Below, one piece after another: positions 18,698 through 26,812 of a stretch of 64,000 bases of DNA; positions within the stretch are counted from its first letter, which is position 1, and every line of letters starts with the position of its first letter. A model generated the notes under the pieces. That model saw only the letters and a program-made list of their open reading frames with translations, did no database searches and was not told the DNA's origin. A program made the translations under genes and the position numbers. Source of the stretch: Puniceicoccaceae bacterium 5H (GTDB lineage: Bacteria > Verrucomicrobiota > Verrucomicrobiia > Opitutales > Oceanipulchritudinaceae); assembly GCA_009772895.1 (NCBI GenBank), contig WOUP01000007.1:62001-126000 (forward strand), written 5' to 3'.

Positions 18698-18960
18698 GCG
18701 CATCCCACGGACCCCGGAGGGGTCACCGCTTCTAGCCGGTGGTTGAGGGGGCCGCAGGGCACCCGACACCACCGGGGAACGTCCCCCCTCACGATCGCAC
18801 CCCGAAGGGCGTGCCATCGTAGCGGGCGGGAATGGGCATGTTGCTGGCACCTCTTCAAGGTGCGCCCGTTGGGGTGAGGGGCGACAGGTGGTGTTGCCCG
18901 CCGCGCGTGCTCAACCACCGGCTATAAGCTGGCATCCCGTCGGGATGCTACCGGTGAGGG
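18698..18960. repeat. Composite palindromic repeat, array 1 copy B
   Basis: This is a near-identical direct copy of 18206-18470 with the same order of palindromes, about 490 bases downstream. The text between and after the copies (phrases such as CTTGTCTGGAGACG at 18648 and 19111) also recurs. The whole 18.2-19.15 kb gap is therefore an older duplication of a unit of about 490 bp. Confidence 0.8.
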
Positions 18961-19155
18961 GGAAGACGCCGTGTTCCCCAAGCCTTCCAAGGACCGATGT
19001 TGCGGCGGCGACAACCAGCTGGATTCAGCTCTTCTCGCGCCAGAAAAGCGGCTGGATGCGGCGCGCTGCATATCACGTTGCGCCATCCGCTCATACTTCT
19101 GGATGCTTTCGCGACTTGTCTGGAGACGACTCTCTACCGCGTTCGTTGCGCCGTG

Positions 19156-20613
19156 CTATCGCAATTCCGGCGGTGCTTCCATGCCCTCCGCTTCGAGGGC
19201 GCGGGTGCGTTCGGTGGCGAAGGCGAGCAGCGACCAGAAGAGGATCGCGCCCATCGGCCCTTCGAGCACCACGCCAAAGGCCGCGCCGCTGAGCACCATC
19301 CAGCACCAGCACCAATAGCGCAGGGCCGGGTGCAGGCGCCCCTCCCTCCGGCTCCAGCGCAGGGTGCGCCAGGTGCCGCGCAGAAGGCCCCAGAGGATCA
19401 CGCCAAAGGCGGTCAGCCCGAGCAGCCCCATGCGGCCGTAGACGGTCAGGATCACACTGTGGGGGCTGCGCGCGGTAAAGTGGTCGATCTCGTTGTCGTA
19501 GTAGGTTTCGACAAAAGCGGCGGAGAGGTTGTAGCCGAAGCCCAGGCCGGTCAGCGGGGCCTGGGCGGTGGTCTCGCGCACGACCGTCTGCCACCAGACG
19601 AGGCGAAAGCGGTTGTTGCTGCCGCTGGAGCGCGCCTCGCGGTTGGCGTAATGGAAGTCGCCATCCACATCGACCAACGAGAGCGTGTGTTCGTAGACGG
19701 ACCACGCCCGCGTCTGGCGGTAGTCGTCCGCGGCAGCAAAGCTCAGCCACACGGCGGGGATCGCCAGCAGCAGCGTGCCTCCCGCCGTCAGCCACGGGGC
19801 CTTGCGCTCACCGGCGAGGTAGAGCAGCAGCAGACAAAAGACAAAGCCGGGAATGGCGGCGCGATTGGTGGTGTGCAGCATCAGCAGACACGAGACGAGC
19901 CCGAGCAGTAGCCACACGACCTGGCGCGACCGGCGGTAGTAGTGGTAATAGAGAAAGAACGCGCCGCCGAAGTAGCAGGCCACCAGGTCGCCCTTGTAGT
20001 AGATCAGCGGGATTCCAGCCACGCGGAACTCGCCGGTGAAGAAGTCGCGGAATTGCGTGAAGAGCAGGTAGCCGGGGATCAGGACCAGACAACCGGCGAC
20101 GAGCGCGATCTCGACGCAGCGGCGGCTTTCGCCGTGGCGGGCGACGGGCTGGCAAAGAAAGTAAAAGCCGCTGTAGTAGACGAGCGCGAAGTCGCGCAGC
20201 GCCAGAAAGCCGTATTGCTGCAAATCCCCCAACAGCAGGCGGGCGCAACCGACGACCATGAAGAGCAGGATGCCGATGCCGACCGTGTCGAAGCGGTAGG
20301 GCAGGGCGCGGGCTTGGGCCATGGAGCGCAGGCCGAGCAGCGCCAGCAGCACCAGCGCGATCTCGCCGACGAAGATGCCGCCGAGGTTGAGCTGGGCAAA
20401 GCCGCGATTACCCACCAGATAGCCGAACACGAGCACCGCAAACACGAGGGCTTCCAGCGAGACGGGACGAGCCCGTTGCAGGGCATACAGGCCGACGCCC
20501 AGCGGCAACCCGAGCGCCCACAGCCAGCCGCCCGTCGCCACCTGCACGCCGAGGAAGCCGCCGCCCAGCAGGAGGGCTACGCCGGTCCAGATTCGCCGCC
20601 AGCGCCCGTCCAT
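19156..20613 (-). CDS. O-antigen ligase/polymerase-like membrane protein
   Basis: This 485-aa polytopic protein has about eleven hydrophobic segments and a large hydrophilic loop around residues 290-370, typical of the Wzy/WaaL superfamily. The ligase-type motif RSPHSVILTVYGRMGLLGL sits near residue 390 after the loop, with TGLGFGYNLS before it. It is expected to polymerise or ligate lipid-linked glycan at the outer face of the inner membrane. Its start at 20613 overlaps the flippase stop (TGATG), so the two are translationally coupled. Longer frames upstream are out-of-family text. Confidence 0.8.
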   Translation of the reverse strand: MDGRWRRIWTGVALLLGGGFLGVQVATGGWLWALGLPLGVGLYALQRARPVSLEALVFAVLVFGYLVGNRGFAQLNLGGIFVGEIALVLLALLGLRSMAQARALPYRFDTVGIGILLFMVVGCARLLLGDLQQYGFLALRDFALVYYSGFYFLCQPVARHGESRRCVEIALVAGCLVLIPGYLLFTQFRDFFTGEFRVAGIPLIYYKGDLVACYFGGAFFLYYHYYRRSRQVVWLLLGLVSCLLMLHTTNRAAIPGFVFCLLLLYLAGERKAPWLTAGGTLLLAIPAVWLSFAAADDYRQTRAWSVYEHTLSLVDVDGDFHYANREARSSGSNNRFRLVWWQTVVRETTAQAPLTGLGFGYNLSAAFVETYYDNEIDHFTARSPHSVILTVYGRMGLLGLTAFGVILWGLLRGTWRTLRWSRREGRLHPALRYWCWCWMVLSGAAFGVVLEGPMGAILFWSLLAFATERTRALEAEGMEAPPELR

Positions 20614-22067
20614 CAGCGCATTCCTCCCCGGCGCAGCAGCAACTCGCGCCACGTGTGCAGCTCGGCCCGCGCTTGCGGGTTGCGCAGGATCCACGCCGCG
20701 AGCAGAGAGCCGGTCAACAGGCTGGCGAGGGCGAGACGTTCGAGCGGGGGCCAGGCCTGCCAGTATTCGGCGGCGGCAAAGATGAGACCGGTCACGAACG
20801 CGCCCGCCAGCGGAGGACAGAAGCGCGGCCAGCCCCACGATTCGTGGACGCGGAGGCGCCGAAAGGTCCGGTGCAGGCGCAGCAGCGTGAGGCCGAAGCC
20901 GCTCAGCGCGTAGGCCCAGGCCAGGGCGAGCGGCGAGACGCACGCGCCGACGCCGACGGCACCGAAGACGATGCCGGCCTGCAGCAGGGCCCAGTTGCGG
21001 CTGCGCGTGGTGGCGCCCTGGGCGAGGTCGAGCCACGAACAGGCATGCCAGAAGAGGAAGCCCGTGGCGGCCCAGGCCAGCGCGTGCAGGTAGGGCAAGC
21101 CGTCCACCCAATCTGACCCCAGGGCGACCCGGATGAGGCTATGCCCGGCCGTGAGCACGATCGCGACGATGGGCAGCCATAGCCAGCCCAGCACCTGCAC
21201 CAGCCGCAGAAAGTAGCGGGCCTGACGCTCTGGATAGGCCTGCAAGTGGCTGAGGGAGGCGTGTGACACCTCTCCCAGGGCGATGCGCAGGTTGCGGGTC
21301 GGCATTTCTACCAGTGTGAATGCGCGGTTGTAGAGGCCGAGCGTTGCGGCGGGCGCGATGGCCCCCAGCAAAAACTGGTCGAGCCGCAGAGCGTGCACGC
21401 TGAGGATGCGCTGCACCAGCAGATCGCGGCAGTAGCGTCGAAAGACCGGCGGTAGCGGGTGCCAGCTCCAGCGGTAAGGCCCCCGACGCTGGCACCACAG
21501 CAGCAGGAGTGAGAGAAAGCCTTCGCGGCTGACGTGCATCACGACGAGCGCCCAGAGGCCGAGGCCTTGCCACGCGGCGAGCATCGCGAGGGAAACGCCC
21601 ACCACCGCCGCGAGCGTGAGGGCGACGTTGAGTTCGAGGAAGCGCATCTGCCGTCGCCAACGGGCCTGCGGTTGCAGGTTGAACCCCCCGACGACGAAAA
21701 ACGCGGCGAGGCCCACTGCAGGCAGGCTCAGCCCGGGCTCGGCGTAAGCCCACTCCAGCAGCGGGCCGCAGAGCGCCATGACCAGCGCAAAGCCGAAGCC
21801 CAGCACCACGGTGCGCCAAAAGAGGCTGCGCTGAGTCACCTCATCGAGGTCCGGCACCTGCACGACGGCCTCGATCCAGCCGAAGCTGCGCAGGTTGTCG
21901 AGAAAGATGACGACGCTCCAGAGCAGGGCAAACTGGCCGAAGGTCGCCGGGTCGATCAGGCGTGCCAGCACCATGATGCCCGCGATGTTGATCACGGCGC
22001 GCGCCAGCTGGCCGATTACGGCCGCCAGCAGGGAGGTGCGGTTCGATTGCCCGGGAGCACGCGTCAC
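20613..22067 (-). CDS. Polysaccharide flippase (Wzx/MATE-like oligosaccharide flippase family)
   Basis: This 484-aa protein of 12-14 hydrophobic segments begins with the pattern LLAAVIGQLARAVINIAGI and LARLIDPATFGQFAL, usual for polysaccharide biosynthesis flippases. RLDQFLLG and LGLYNRAFTLVEMP follow. I chose a GTG at 22067, which overlaps the sulfotransferase stop as GTGA; no ATG is available before the first helix. It would move an undecaprenyl-linked oligosaccharide across the inner membrane. The gene lies in a sulfotransferase-flippase-ligase operon. Confidence 0.85.
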   Translation of the reverse strand: MTRAPGQSNRTSLLAAVIGQLARAVINIAGIMVLARLIDPATFGQFALLWSVVIFLDNLRSFGWIEAVVQVPDLDEVTQRSLFWRTVVLGFGFALVMALCGPLLEWAYAEPGLSLPAVGLAAFFVVGGFNLQPQARWRRQMRFLELNVALTLAAVVGVSLAMLAAWQGLGLWALVVMHVSREGFLSLLLLWCQRRGPYRWSWHPLPPVFRRYCRDLLVQRILSVHALRLDQFLLGAIAPAATLGLYNRAFTLVEMPTRNLRIALGEVSHASLSHLQAYPERQARYFLRLVQVLGWLWLPIVAIVLTAGHSLIRVALGSDWVDGLPYLHALAWAATGFLFWHACSWLDLAQGATTRSRNWALLQAGIVFGAVGVGACVSPLALAWAYALSGFGLTLLRLHRTFRRLRVHESWGWPRFCPPLAGAFVTGLIFAAAEYWQAWPPLERLALASLLTGSLLAAWILRNPQARAELHTWRELLLRRGGMR

Positions 22068-22972
22068 GGCTTCATCCAGTGGTCGAGCGAACGCCCCGTC
22101 AACTCCGCGAGCAAGGCAATGTCGTCCGCAAAGTCGCGCGTCAGCGTCGCCCGCACCTGGGGATCGAGCGGCGGACGCGCCTGCTCCCGGCGGTTGAGAT
22201 CGAGCAGGGCGGTGGCGGCTCGATGGCGCAGGCGCGCGGGCAGCAGCTGTCGGGCAAGGCGCTGGGCGGCACGCGGTCGCCAGAGCAACAGGCGTTGCAG
22301 GGTGGGGCTGCGAAGCTGCTTTTGCGCGTTGTGGCGGGCGAAGTCGCCCCTGGCTGGCGGTTCGACGCCGAGGAAGCGGCAGGTCTCGGCGACGCACGCG
22401 GCGGTGTCGGCGGCAAAGTCTTCGTGCCAGATCACGTGCACCTGGTCGCGGGGGAAGAGGCGGTAAACGCGTTGCAGTTGCGCGCCCAGGCGCGCGACCG
22501 GGCGGTATACGAGCGGAAAGGGGCGGTCGAGCTCCAGCGCGCGGGCAAAGTCGGGCTCCGGTTCGGCCAGCGAGTAGCGGTAGTGCCCGTGCAGGCTGTA
22601 AAGCAGGTCCACCGGGTGCCGCAGCATGACGATGATCTTTGCCTCCGGGCGCAGCTCACGGATGCGCGGCAGAGCCCGTTGCGAGTAGAGATAAAAGACG
22701 GAGGCATCGCCCAGAAGCGCCTCGAGCGGAGCGGCGGCGTAGAGGGAGGCGTAGACGGCGGGATCCTGCGTATAGTCCCGCCAGAGCAGGTCGGGCGCGA
22801 AAAAGTGGGGCTCCTTGTAGTTCAGGCCGGAGTGGGCGGTGGCGTCCTTGGGATCGTGGGGCAGGAAGAGGCGTGGGTGGGCCGAGAGGTAGGCGTAGAG
22901 CGCGGTGGTGCCGCACTTGGGCGCACCCGCGATATAGAAATGCGGCACAGGGTGGTTCAGGCCAGCGACCAT
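22064..22972 (-). CDS. PAPS-dependent sulfotransferase
   Basis: The 302-aa product has the 5'-phosphosulfate loop AGAPKCGTTALYAYL near residue 15 and the 3'-phosphate-binding block IIVMLRHPVDLLYSLHGHY near residue 112. It also has a central YKEPHFF as in carbohydrate sulfotransferases. It would transfer sulfate from PAPS to a sugar hydroxyl. Being coupled to a flippase and an O-antigen ligase-like gene, it most likely sulfates a surface glycan precursor. It is divergent from a glycosyltransferase gene. Confidence 0.88.
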   Translation of the reverse strand: MVAGLNHPVPHFYIAGAPKCGTTALYAYLSAHPRLFLPHDPKDATAHSGLNYKEPHFFAPDLLWRDYTQDPAVYASLYAAAPLEALLGDASVFYLYSQRALPRIRELRPEAKIIVMLRHPVDLLYSLHGHYRYSLAEPEPDFARALELDRPFPLVYRPVARLGAQLQRVYRLFPRDQVHVIWHEDFAADTAACVAETCRFLGVEPPARGDFARHNAQKQLRSPTLQRLLLWRPRAAQRLARQLLPARLRHRAATALLDLNRREQARPPLDPQVRATLTRDFADDIALLAELTGRSLDHWMKP

Positions 22973-23025
22973 CCACGCGGCATTGTGTTGCGGGCGGGCG
23001 GGGATTCAACCTCAATTGAGCCGCT

Positions 23026-23916
23026 GTGCCCGCTACGCCGTTTTTCAGTGTGATCTTGCCCACTTATGGCCGCCCGGAACTCCTGGGGCGGGCGCTGGCG
23101 AGCCTGTGGGCGCAGACGTGGCAAGACTTCGAGGTGATCCTGGTCGACGCCAACCCGCCCGAACATCGGATGCGCACCGTTCCCACCCTGCAACCGCTGT
23201 TGGCCGACGAGCGCCTGCGCATCGTGGAACTGCCATCGCCCGCAGTCGCCGGGGGCGCACGCAATGCCGGGCGGGCGGAGGCGCGCGGGCAGTGGATCGT
23301 CTATCAGGACGACGACGACGCGTCCCGACCGGAGCGCTTGGCGGCGCTGCAGACGCGCATTCGGCAGGAGCCGGATTGTCCGCTGCTGCTCAGCGCCTTG
23401 TGTTGCCACCTGCAGGCGCGGAAGCGGGTGGTGCCGGCCGACGTCGAGGAACTGGTAGGCGAGGCGCGTTGGACGCAGGCCTTTCCGGTCACCATGGCGC
23501 TGTGCCACCGCCGGGAGGGGGCGCCGCGTTTTCTGGCGGAATTGGCGGCAGCGGAAGACAACTACCTCTACTACGCGTTGCTGCAGGCCTGGCGGCCGGC
23601 GCGGGTGCCGGTGGTTACGCAACCGCTGGCAGACATCTACCCGCAGTCAAGCGCACATCTGGAGGCCAAACAGCGGCGGCTGACGCGTGGCTGGCAGCGC
23701 ATCTTGCGGGACTTTGGCGGTTCATGGCCGGCGGCGGTGCGGCGTCACTTCGTCTTGCACACGGTGCTGGCGCGTTACCGTTATCACCGGCTCGATCGTG
23801 GCTTCTGGCGCTACGGCGTCGCCTACCTGCGCACGACAAAGGGCCGCGGCTGGCGTTACCTGCTCAACCTCTTGCTCTCCCGCATCCGCTGGGGGCGCGA
23901 GCGGGTCGTGTCGTAA
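23026..23916 (+). CDS. Glycosyltransferase family 2
   Basis: This 296-aa cytoplasmic GT-A fold enzyme has FFSVILPTYGRPELLGRAL at the N-terminus, FEVILVDANPP for the nucleotide-binding strand, GGARNAGRAEARG and the metal-binding QDDDDASRP (DxD) near residue 94. The start is a GTG at 23026; no ATG fits. It faces away from the sulfotransferase operon across a 53-bp gap and probably builds the same glycan. The C-terminus is basic (RYRYHR), which may help membrane association. Confidence 0.85.
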   Translation: MPATPFFSVILPTYGRPELLGRALASLWAQTWQDFEVILVDANPPEHRMRTVPTLQPLLADERLRIVELPSPAVAGGARNAGRAEARGQWIVYQDDDDASRPERLAALQTRIRQEPDCPLLLSALCCHLQARKRVVPADVEELVGEARWTQAFPVTMALCHRREGAPRFLAELAAAEDNYLYYALLQAWRPARVPVVTQPLADIYPQSSAHLEAKQRRLTRGWQRILRDFGGSWPAAVRRHFVLHTVLARYRYHRLDRGFWRYGVAYLRTTKGRGWRYLLNLLLSRIRWGRERVVS

Positions 23917-23929
23917 TGACGACCCGGCT

Positions 23930-24415
23930 TTACTCCGGCTCGGGCACGTCGAGTTCGTAGTGGACCGAGCGATCGAGGGAGAGCGAAACGGGGAACTCGA
24001 CGTAATACTTCACGGGCAGGCCGTTGCGCAGGCCGGGCTCGCATTTCAACTGCTTCAGCGCGGCGGCGAGTTCTGGCAGGCCAAACTCGGAATTGGCGCT
24101 GCGGATCTGCACGTCGTAGGCCAGGCCCACCTCGTTCACGAAGACCACCACGTTGTAGTCAAAGGTGTATTCGCCGTAAAAGAGGCTGATCGAGCGGCCG
24201 AAGCGCCGCCAGAGCTCGCTGTGGCGCACCCAATCCTCGTTCAGCGGCTGCGGGTTGTTGTGCAGCTCGGTGCGCGCGTAAACGCCCTCCGGGATGGAGA
24301 CATCCTGGAAATAGACCAGTTCGCTGGTCGGCGGCGTGAAGCTGGTCGACGCACAGCCGAAAAGGCTGAGGCTCGCGAGGGCGAGAACAGGGGCAGCGCG
24401 TAAGGACATTGGCAT
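23930..24415 (-). CDS. Lipoprotein with a TonB C-terminal-like domain
   Basis: The 161-aa product has a lipoprotein signal (LALASLSLFGC, lipobox Cys near residue 21). The last 75 residues follow the TonB C-terminal plan: VVVFVNEVGLAYDVQI, then LPELAAALKQLKCEPGLRNG, then PVKYYVEFPVSL. Free-standing TonB-C-like domains of this kind occur in envelope lipoproteins of unknown role. It is the last gene before the low-GC gap that precedes the STING-like gene and is transcribed away from it. The start may be the ATG at 24415 or 24409. Confidence 0.65.
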   Translation of the reverse strand: MPMSLRAAPVLALASLSLFGCASTSFTPPTSELVYFQDVSIPEGVYARTELHNNPQPLNEDWVRHSELWRRFGRSISLFYGEYTFDYNVVVFVNEVGLAYDVQIRSANSEFGLPELAAALKQLKCEPGLRNGLPVKYYVEFPVSLSLDRSVHYELDVPEPE

Positions 24416-24613
24416 AGCGAACGTTTGGATGCCCGCTGCCGCAAGCCTTAAATTAGGTGGTTTGGCTCAGTCTTGCCCAAGGCTTCGTACCAGAGGGACT
24501 TCAGGCAGTGGCAGGGACGCGCCCGAGCCACCCAGGAATTGGTGTGATGGCCTCGGCGTTACTGGTTGGCTTACCTTAGTCTTTATTCTGTCTTATTGTG
24601 AAGATTAGCTTAT

Positions 24614-25318
24614 TTGCGCTTGTGGTGGAGTCCGGTGAGGCATAAAACTGTATATAGCGTAGCCTGCTCGCTCGCATTCACCTACGTCTGTTCCAAGCTC
24701 CAATCTCTGCCGCTCATGTGGGAAATGGTCGCAACCAAAATAGGCCTGGTCGCCGTCGAACGCTTCTTTGACCGGCGGAACGAGGATCTGGACGAAGATA
24801 ACCCGCAGGTCGTTTCGATCGGCTTGGCCGTGGGCTATTACTACAACTTCCTCGACCCGGTCTCGATGGTGTTGCGCATGGGCATCTTCTCACTCTATGC
24901 CTCGCCGGAAGACAAGGACCCGCGCACCTTTACCGCTGACGATGTGCGGCTGCAGATCATCCTGCCGGGGCAGCTGAACGTCTATGCCTTCCAACGTTGC
25001 GAGGCCGACTTCAAGAAATACGACAAGGGCTTCGTTTTCCTGCCACAAAACCATCGTTACTACGGCATCAATTACTTTACGACTGAATGCGGCGGGCGCA
25101 CCGAGCTGACAATCCTCGACCTGGCCCGGCCCATCATGTCGGCCAAGCGTTATTACGAGGACATCGTGAAGCTCGACACCCATGTCGGTACCGATCCCAA
25201 GTGGATGAACATCCAGACGGCCGAGATTACCGCCTTCAAGGAATCCCTGCGCCGCCTGCAGAAGCGGGGCTACGGCGATGCCTTCGTCAACAAGCTTGAC
25301 TTCCGCGAGTGCAATTAG
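24614..25318 (+). CDS. Prokaryotic STING-domain protein (putative cyclic dinucleotide receptor)
   Basis: Numbered from the first possible start (TTG 24614), this is a 234-aa product. Residues 69-80 read IGLAVGYYYNFL and line up with the human STING helix GLAWSYYIGYL. Phe79 falls where Tyr167 (Phe92 in a bacterial STING) stacks on the base. RLQIILPG (112-119) matches RLYILLP. Arg148-Tyr149-Tyr150 matches the R-V-Y of the lid strand. TILDLARPI (166-174) matches VLEYATPL. Residues 13-31 are hydrophobic and could be one membrane helix. GTG at 24635 after GGAG, or ATG at 24716, are alternative starts. No CD-NTase, TIR, nuclease or other effector is next to it. The assignment is from residue pattern only. 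Confidence 0.7.
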   Translation: MRLWWSPVRHKTVYSVACSLAFTYVCSKLQSLPLMWEMVATKIGLVAVERFFDRRNEDLDEDNPQVVSIGLAVGYYYNFLDPVSMVLRMGIFSLYASPEDKDPRTFTADDVRLQIILPGQLNVYAFQRCEADFKKYDKGFVFLPQNHRYYGINYFTTECGGRTELTILDLARPIMSAKRYYEDIVKLDTHVGTDPKWMNIQTAEITAFKESLRRLQKRGYGDAFVNKLDFRECN

Positions 25319-25342
25319 CGGGTGGCAGGCGCCATGAAAAAT

Positions 25343-25377
25343 AGCCCGAGCGCGTGCAGATCGTGTTCTCTCGGGCT
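25343..25377. terminator. Hairpin after the STING-like gene
   Basis: AGCCCGAG (25343-25350) pairs with CTCGGGCT (25370-25377) around a 19-base loop. There is an A-run before it and no T-run after it on the plus strand. It lies 25 bp after the STING-like stop and may slow or end transcription, or act as part of the leader of the next gene. Confidence 0.4.
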
Positions 25378-25411
25378 AATAGTAGCGGTGCGGCGCATTC
25401 CGCAGCCTCCC

Positions 25412-25855
25412 ATGTTACCTCCGCGAGTCGAAACCAACACCTTTCAAACCGCACTCCGCATCCTGCTCGGCGCCCTCATGGTGCTGGCGGCGATCGGACA
25501 CTTCACCTTTTAACGGGCGGAATTTCAGGCCCAGGTGCCCGACTGGGTGCCCCTGAGCAAGGATCTCGTGGTGCTGCTCTCCGGCGGGGCCGAGTTGGTG
25601 CTGGGGCTGGCGATGATCTTTGGTGCGCGCTGGAAGGTGTGGATCGGGGTCGCTCTGGCCGTCTTTTACGTGCTGATCTTCCCCGGCAACATTTCCCAGT
25701 ATGCGAACCATGTGGATGCGTTCGGGCTCGATACGGACCGCAAACGGCTCATCCGCCTGTTTTTTCAGCCGGTATTGATCCTCTGGGCCTTGTGGGCCAC
25801 GGGGGCGTTGAAGGCGCTCCGGCACCTGCGCCGGAGCGGTAAGCGTGGCGCTTAA
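25412..25855 (+). pseudogene. DoxX-like membrane protein interrupted by an in-frame TAA
   Basis: From ATG 25412 the frame encodes TFQTALRILLGALMVLAAIGHFTF, then a TAA stop at 25511-25513. It continues in the same frame as RAEFQAQVPDWVPLSKDLVVLLSG and ELVLGLAMIFG up to 25855. The two parts together form a normal four-helix DoxX-like protein of about 147 residues: the GHFTF-xxxF-VPxWVP junction is the family's conserved spot. A single nonsense change therefore breaks it. The stop overlaps the convergent rpiB stop in TTAA. A short protein from an internal GTG or ATG after the stop is conceivable. Confidence 0.7.
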
Positions 25856-26298
25856 CCCTGGCGCGCTTCCACCGCGTGCACCTTTTCGAGGCGCTTGATG
25901 TGGCGGCCGCCTTCGAAGGCGGTGTCGAGCCACGTGTCCACGATCTGGGGCACGATTTCCGGCGGCATCATGCGCCCGCCGAGCGCGATGACGTTGGCGT
26001 TGTTGTGCAGCTTGGTCAGCCGGGCGCTCTCGACGTTCCAGCACACGCCGCAGCGCACGCCCTTTACCTTGTTGGCCGCGATGGCCTCACCGTTGCCGCT
26101 GCCGCCAAAGACGATGCCGTAGTCGGCCTTGCCCTGAACGACGGCCTCGGCCGCCGGCACGACGAAGTCCGCATAGTCGACGGAGTCCTCGCTGTGGGTC
26201 CCGAAATCCAGCACCTCGATGCCACGGCCCTCGAGATGAGCCTTGACGATTTCCTTGAACCGGTAGCCGGCGTGATCTGTGCCCAGCGCGATCTTCAT
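25852..26298 (-). CDS. rpiB: Ribose 5-phosphate isomerase B (RpiB/LacAB family)
   Basis: RpiB interconverts ribose 5-phosphate and ribulose 5-phosphate. The 148-aa product starts MKIALGTDHAGYRFKE, with the catalytic region GVRCGVCW (Cys near 66), GGSGNGEAIAANKVKG and HNNANVIALGGR, all typical. I chose the ATG at 26298; the frame upstream is out of family. It converges on the DoxX-like gene, the two stop codons sharing TTAA. Confidence 0.92.
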   Translation of the reverse strand: MKIALGTDHAGYRFKEIVKAHLEGRGIEVLDFGTHSEDSVDYADFVVPAAEAVVQGKADYGIVFGGSGNGEAIAANKVKGVRCGVCWNVESARLTKLHNNANVIALGGRMMPPEIVPQIVDTWLDTAFEGGRHIKRLEKVHAVEARQG

Positions 26299-26446
26299 GA
26301 TGTCCCGAGGATGGGCGTAAGCCGCGACGGGGCAAGTGCGTTGTGCCCCCATCGCAGGCTAAGTATTGAATTTCAGGGTAAGCGAGGCTCGGTGAAACGG
26401 CGAAAAGCAAGCGTATGACCTTGCCTTGACGGTCAAGCAAGCCACT

Positions 26447-26812
26447 GGTCGGCGAGGGCTCTGGCACCCCTTCAGGGTGCCATTACGGTAAAGTATCCCG
26501 GTGGTGTCCGGTGCCTGCGGCCCCCTCAACCACCGGCTAGAGGCGGTGACCCCTTCGGGGTCGGCAGTGGCCCTGGCATGTCTTGGAAGGCGGCGGTTGC
26601 ATCCAATGGCCGGCGCTGCGTTGCGCGGTGGCGTCTCCCTCCGCTCGGGAGATCTCGGCCTTCGTTTCCGCTGTGTATCTACCTCTTGCTCTGGCGAAGC
26701 GGCCTCACCCGAGCAAGCGCACATAGCCGGTGGTTGAGGCCGCTTTGCGGACGACACCACCGGTTGCCTATCGGTGCGACGGAAGCACCTTGAAGAGGTA
26801 CCAGCAGGGGGG
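26447..26812. repeat. Composite palindromic repeat, array 2
   Basis: The gap between rpiB and hemB holds the same palindrome family in a looser arrangement. GGCACCCCTTCAGGGTGCC is at about 26461-26480, CCGGTGGTGTCCG facing CTCAACCACCGG at 26499-26539, and TGACCCCTTCGGGGTCG at 26547-26563. GCCGGTGGTTGAG facing CGACACCACCGG is at 26726-26762, and CACCTTGAAGAGGTACC at 26788-26804. The rest (26299-26446) shows nothing clear. Confidence 0.75.

Noticed and set aside
18254-18918. Several small frames across the palindromic repeats (also at 26501, 35485, 35726, 46995, 61915 and 62940)
   Set aside because: Their translations repeat the same repeat-derived words (for example LNHRLEA, RGRHHR) in every array, so they are repeat text and not genes.
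23917-26300. A CD-NTase or other CBASS gene beside the STING-like gene
   Set aside because: The neighbours are a TonB-C-like lipoprotein, a DoxX-like gene and rpiB; no nucleotidyltransferase GS-DxD pattern was seen.
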